From Rhodocyclaceae bacterium (GTDB taxonomy: Bacteria > Pseudomonadota > Gammaproteobacteria > Burkholderiales > Rhodocyclaceae): a stretch of 45,436 bases of DNA. Below the pieces are notes generated by a model. It was not told where the DNA came from, did not search any database, and saw nothing but the letters and a program-made list of their open reading frames with translations. Position numbers and translations under genes: made by a program. Location: assembly GCA_016718525.1 (NCBI GenBank), contig JADKDD010000003.1:1-45436 (forward strand). The letters run 5' to 3'. This document shows, in pieces, positions 44,753 through 45,436 of the stretch (positions within the stretch are counted from its first letter, which is position 1; every line of letters starts with the position of its first letter).

Positions 44753-45436
44753 TCACACCCAGGTGTCTTTAGTGCGCGCCGCCACGCGACGAATCTACCC
44801 ACCAGCGAACCTTCTTTGAGCGCCACCCGTGTCAGCCACCGGGAACCATGGTGACATCCTTTCCAGACCACATAGGGGCCGGAGGTCTATGGCGCGCGCA
44901 ACACCAGTTTCCCTAAGTCGGACTGGTTCGATAATGCAAGCGTAGGCTGTGCGACATAACGGGCTGGTTCGGCAATGATCTTTTCGCGGAAGACTCACCA
45001 ACTCCTCCTTGCTTGAGGTTGGCCCGACCAACATGCCATAGCCACCCGAACCATGCACTTCGCCGGCTACCACTTCCGCCAGGTGGTCGAGCACATAACG
45101 ATAATCGTCCGGCTTACTCAATTCCCAAGTCGGGACGTTCGGCGGGATCGGTTCCTCGCCGCAATAGAATCGGATCATTTCCGGCACGTGAATGTACATC
45201 GCCTTGTCGTCGGCGATACCGGTGCCCAACCGCATTCGCCAGCGTCACCCGCCCGGCGCAATACGCGGCAAGACCGGAAGGCACACCAGGGCGGAATCCT
45301 TGCGGAACGCCAGCGGATCAAGGTAGTCATCGTCAATGCGGCGGTAGATCCCGTCGACCTGAAGCGCAAGCCATCCGTGGTGCGCCATATATACAGTGGT
45401 CGCGCACCACCAGATCGATACCTTCGACCAACTCCG
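44753..45436 (-). CDS. Circularly permuted ATP-grasp protein, C-terminal part (partial, frameshifted)
   Basis: The gene enters from the right edge. Recognisable blocks: 'VVRDHC(I)YM' and 'GIYRRIDDDYLDPLAFRKDS', 'GIADDKAMYIHVPEMIRFYCGEEPIPPNVPTWELS', 'YVLDHLAEVVAGEVHGSGGYGMLVGPTSSKEEL', then 'REKIIAEPARYVAQPTLALS' in another frame, 'VTMVPGGLTRVALKEGSLVVNSSRGGGTKDTWV' in a third. These are hallmarks of the type 2 circularly permuted ATP-grasp (DUF404/407) family, predicted to form amide or peptide bonds using ATP. Indels are frequent (near 45235, 44990, 44890 and elsewhere). The stop is uncertain; a TGA at 44753-44755 is the first in frame. Confidence 0.8.

Overview
The window looks like a chromosomal stretch from a betaproteobacterium (Burkholderiales- or Rhodocyclales-like). 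The basis is gene content only: a DUF2917 gene divergent from a LysR regulator, a 70-residue ribosomal protein S21, biotin and dCTP deaminase genes of proteobacterial type, DUF1254 and DUF4136 lipoproteins, and a LapG/LapD pair. I see no phage, transposon, integrase, CRISPR array or replication origin. One tRNA (Phe) is present.

Layout. 0-4.6 kb: 3' end of a TonB-dependent receptor, a terminator, then dcd and bioD on the minus strand, divergent from bioA-bioF. 4.7-9.0 kb: DUF2917/LysR pair, the Mrp/ApbC Fe-S carrier, a MAPEG membrane protein and a saccharopine-dehydrogenase-like NAD(P) protein. 9.0-15.7 kb: DUF4136 lipoprotein, HNH nuclease, metG-acyP, an ArsR/AHSA1 pair and a DUF1254 lipoprotein. 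15.9-21.7 kb: dnaE (one frameshift), a wax ester synthase/DGAT with a lysine-rich tail, rpsU and tRNA-Phe. 21.9-29.4 kb: HI0933-like flavoprotein, nitroreductase, membrane-anchored FAA hydrolase, LapG protease and LapD c-di-GMP receptor, MFS transporter. 29.4-34.3 kb: PPK2, Hsp20 with an FNR/Anr-type box, ChrA and a membrane class III nucleotidyl cyclase. 34.4-36.4 kb: arsR-arsC-acr3 arsenic operon with a clear palindromic operator. 36.6-39.5 kb: a tightly overlapping operon of a membrane CheA-like kinase, a CheY-like receiver and a CheX-like phosphatase. 39.5-45.4 kb (minus): ATP-grasp, alpha-E, Anbu proteasome-like protease and a large transglutaminase/DUF2126 protein.

Two regions merit most attention. 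The first is the Anbu/ATP-grasp/alpha-E/transglutaminase cluster, a family set predicted to make and process peptide tags but with no settled substrate. The second is the three-gene kinase/receiver/CheX operon, which looks like a complete phosphorelay with its own sensor and phosphatase and no CheW-coupling domain.

Sequence quality matters for reading this window. Single-base indels that break well-conserved proteins cluster at both edges: about six in the first 2.7 kb and more than fifteen in the last 4 kb, with only one seen between (in dnaE). Many lie in short homopolymers and several compensate each other within a few dozen bases. This looks like low-coverage contig ends rather than gene decay. 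I give the edge genes at their full restored extent.
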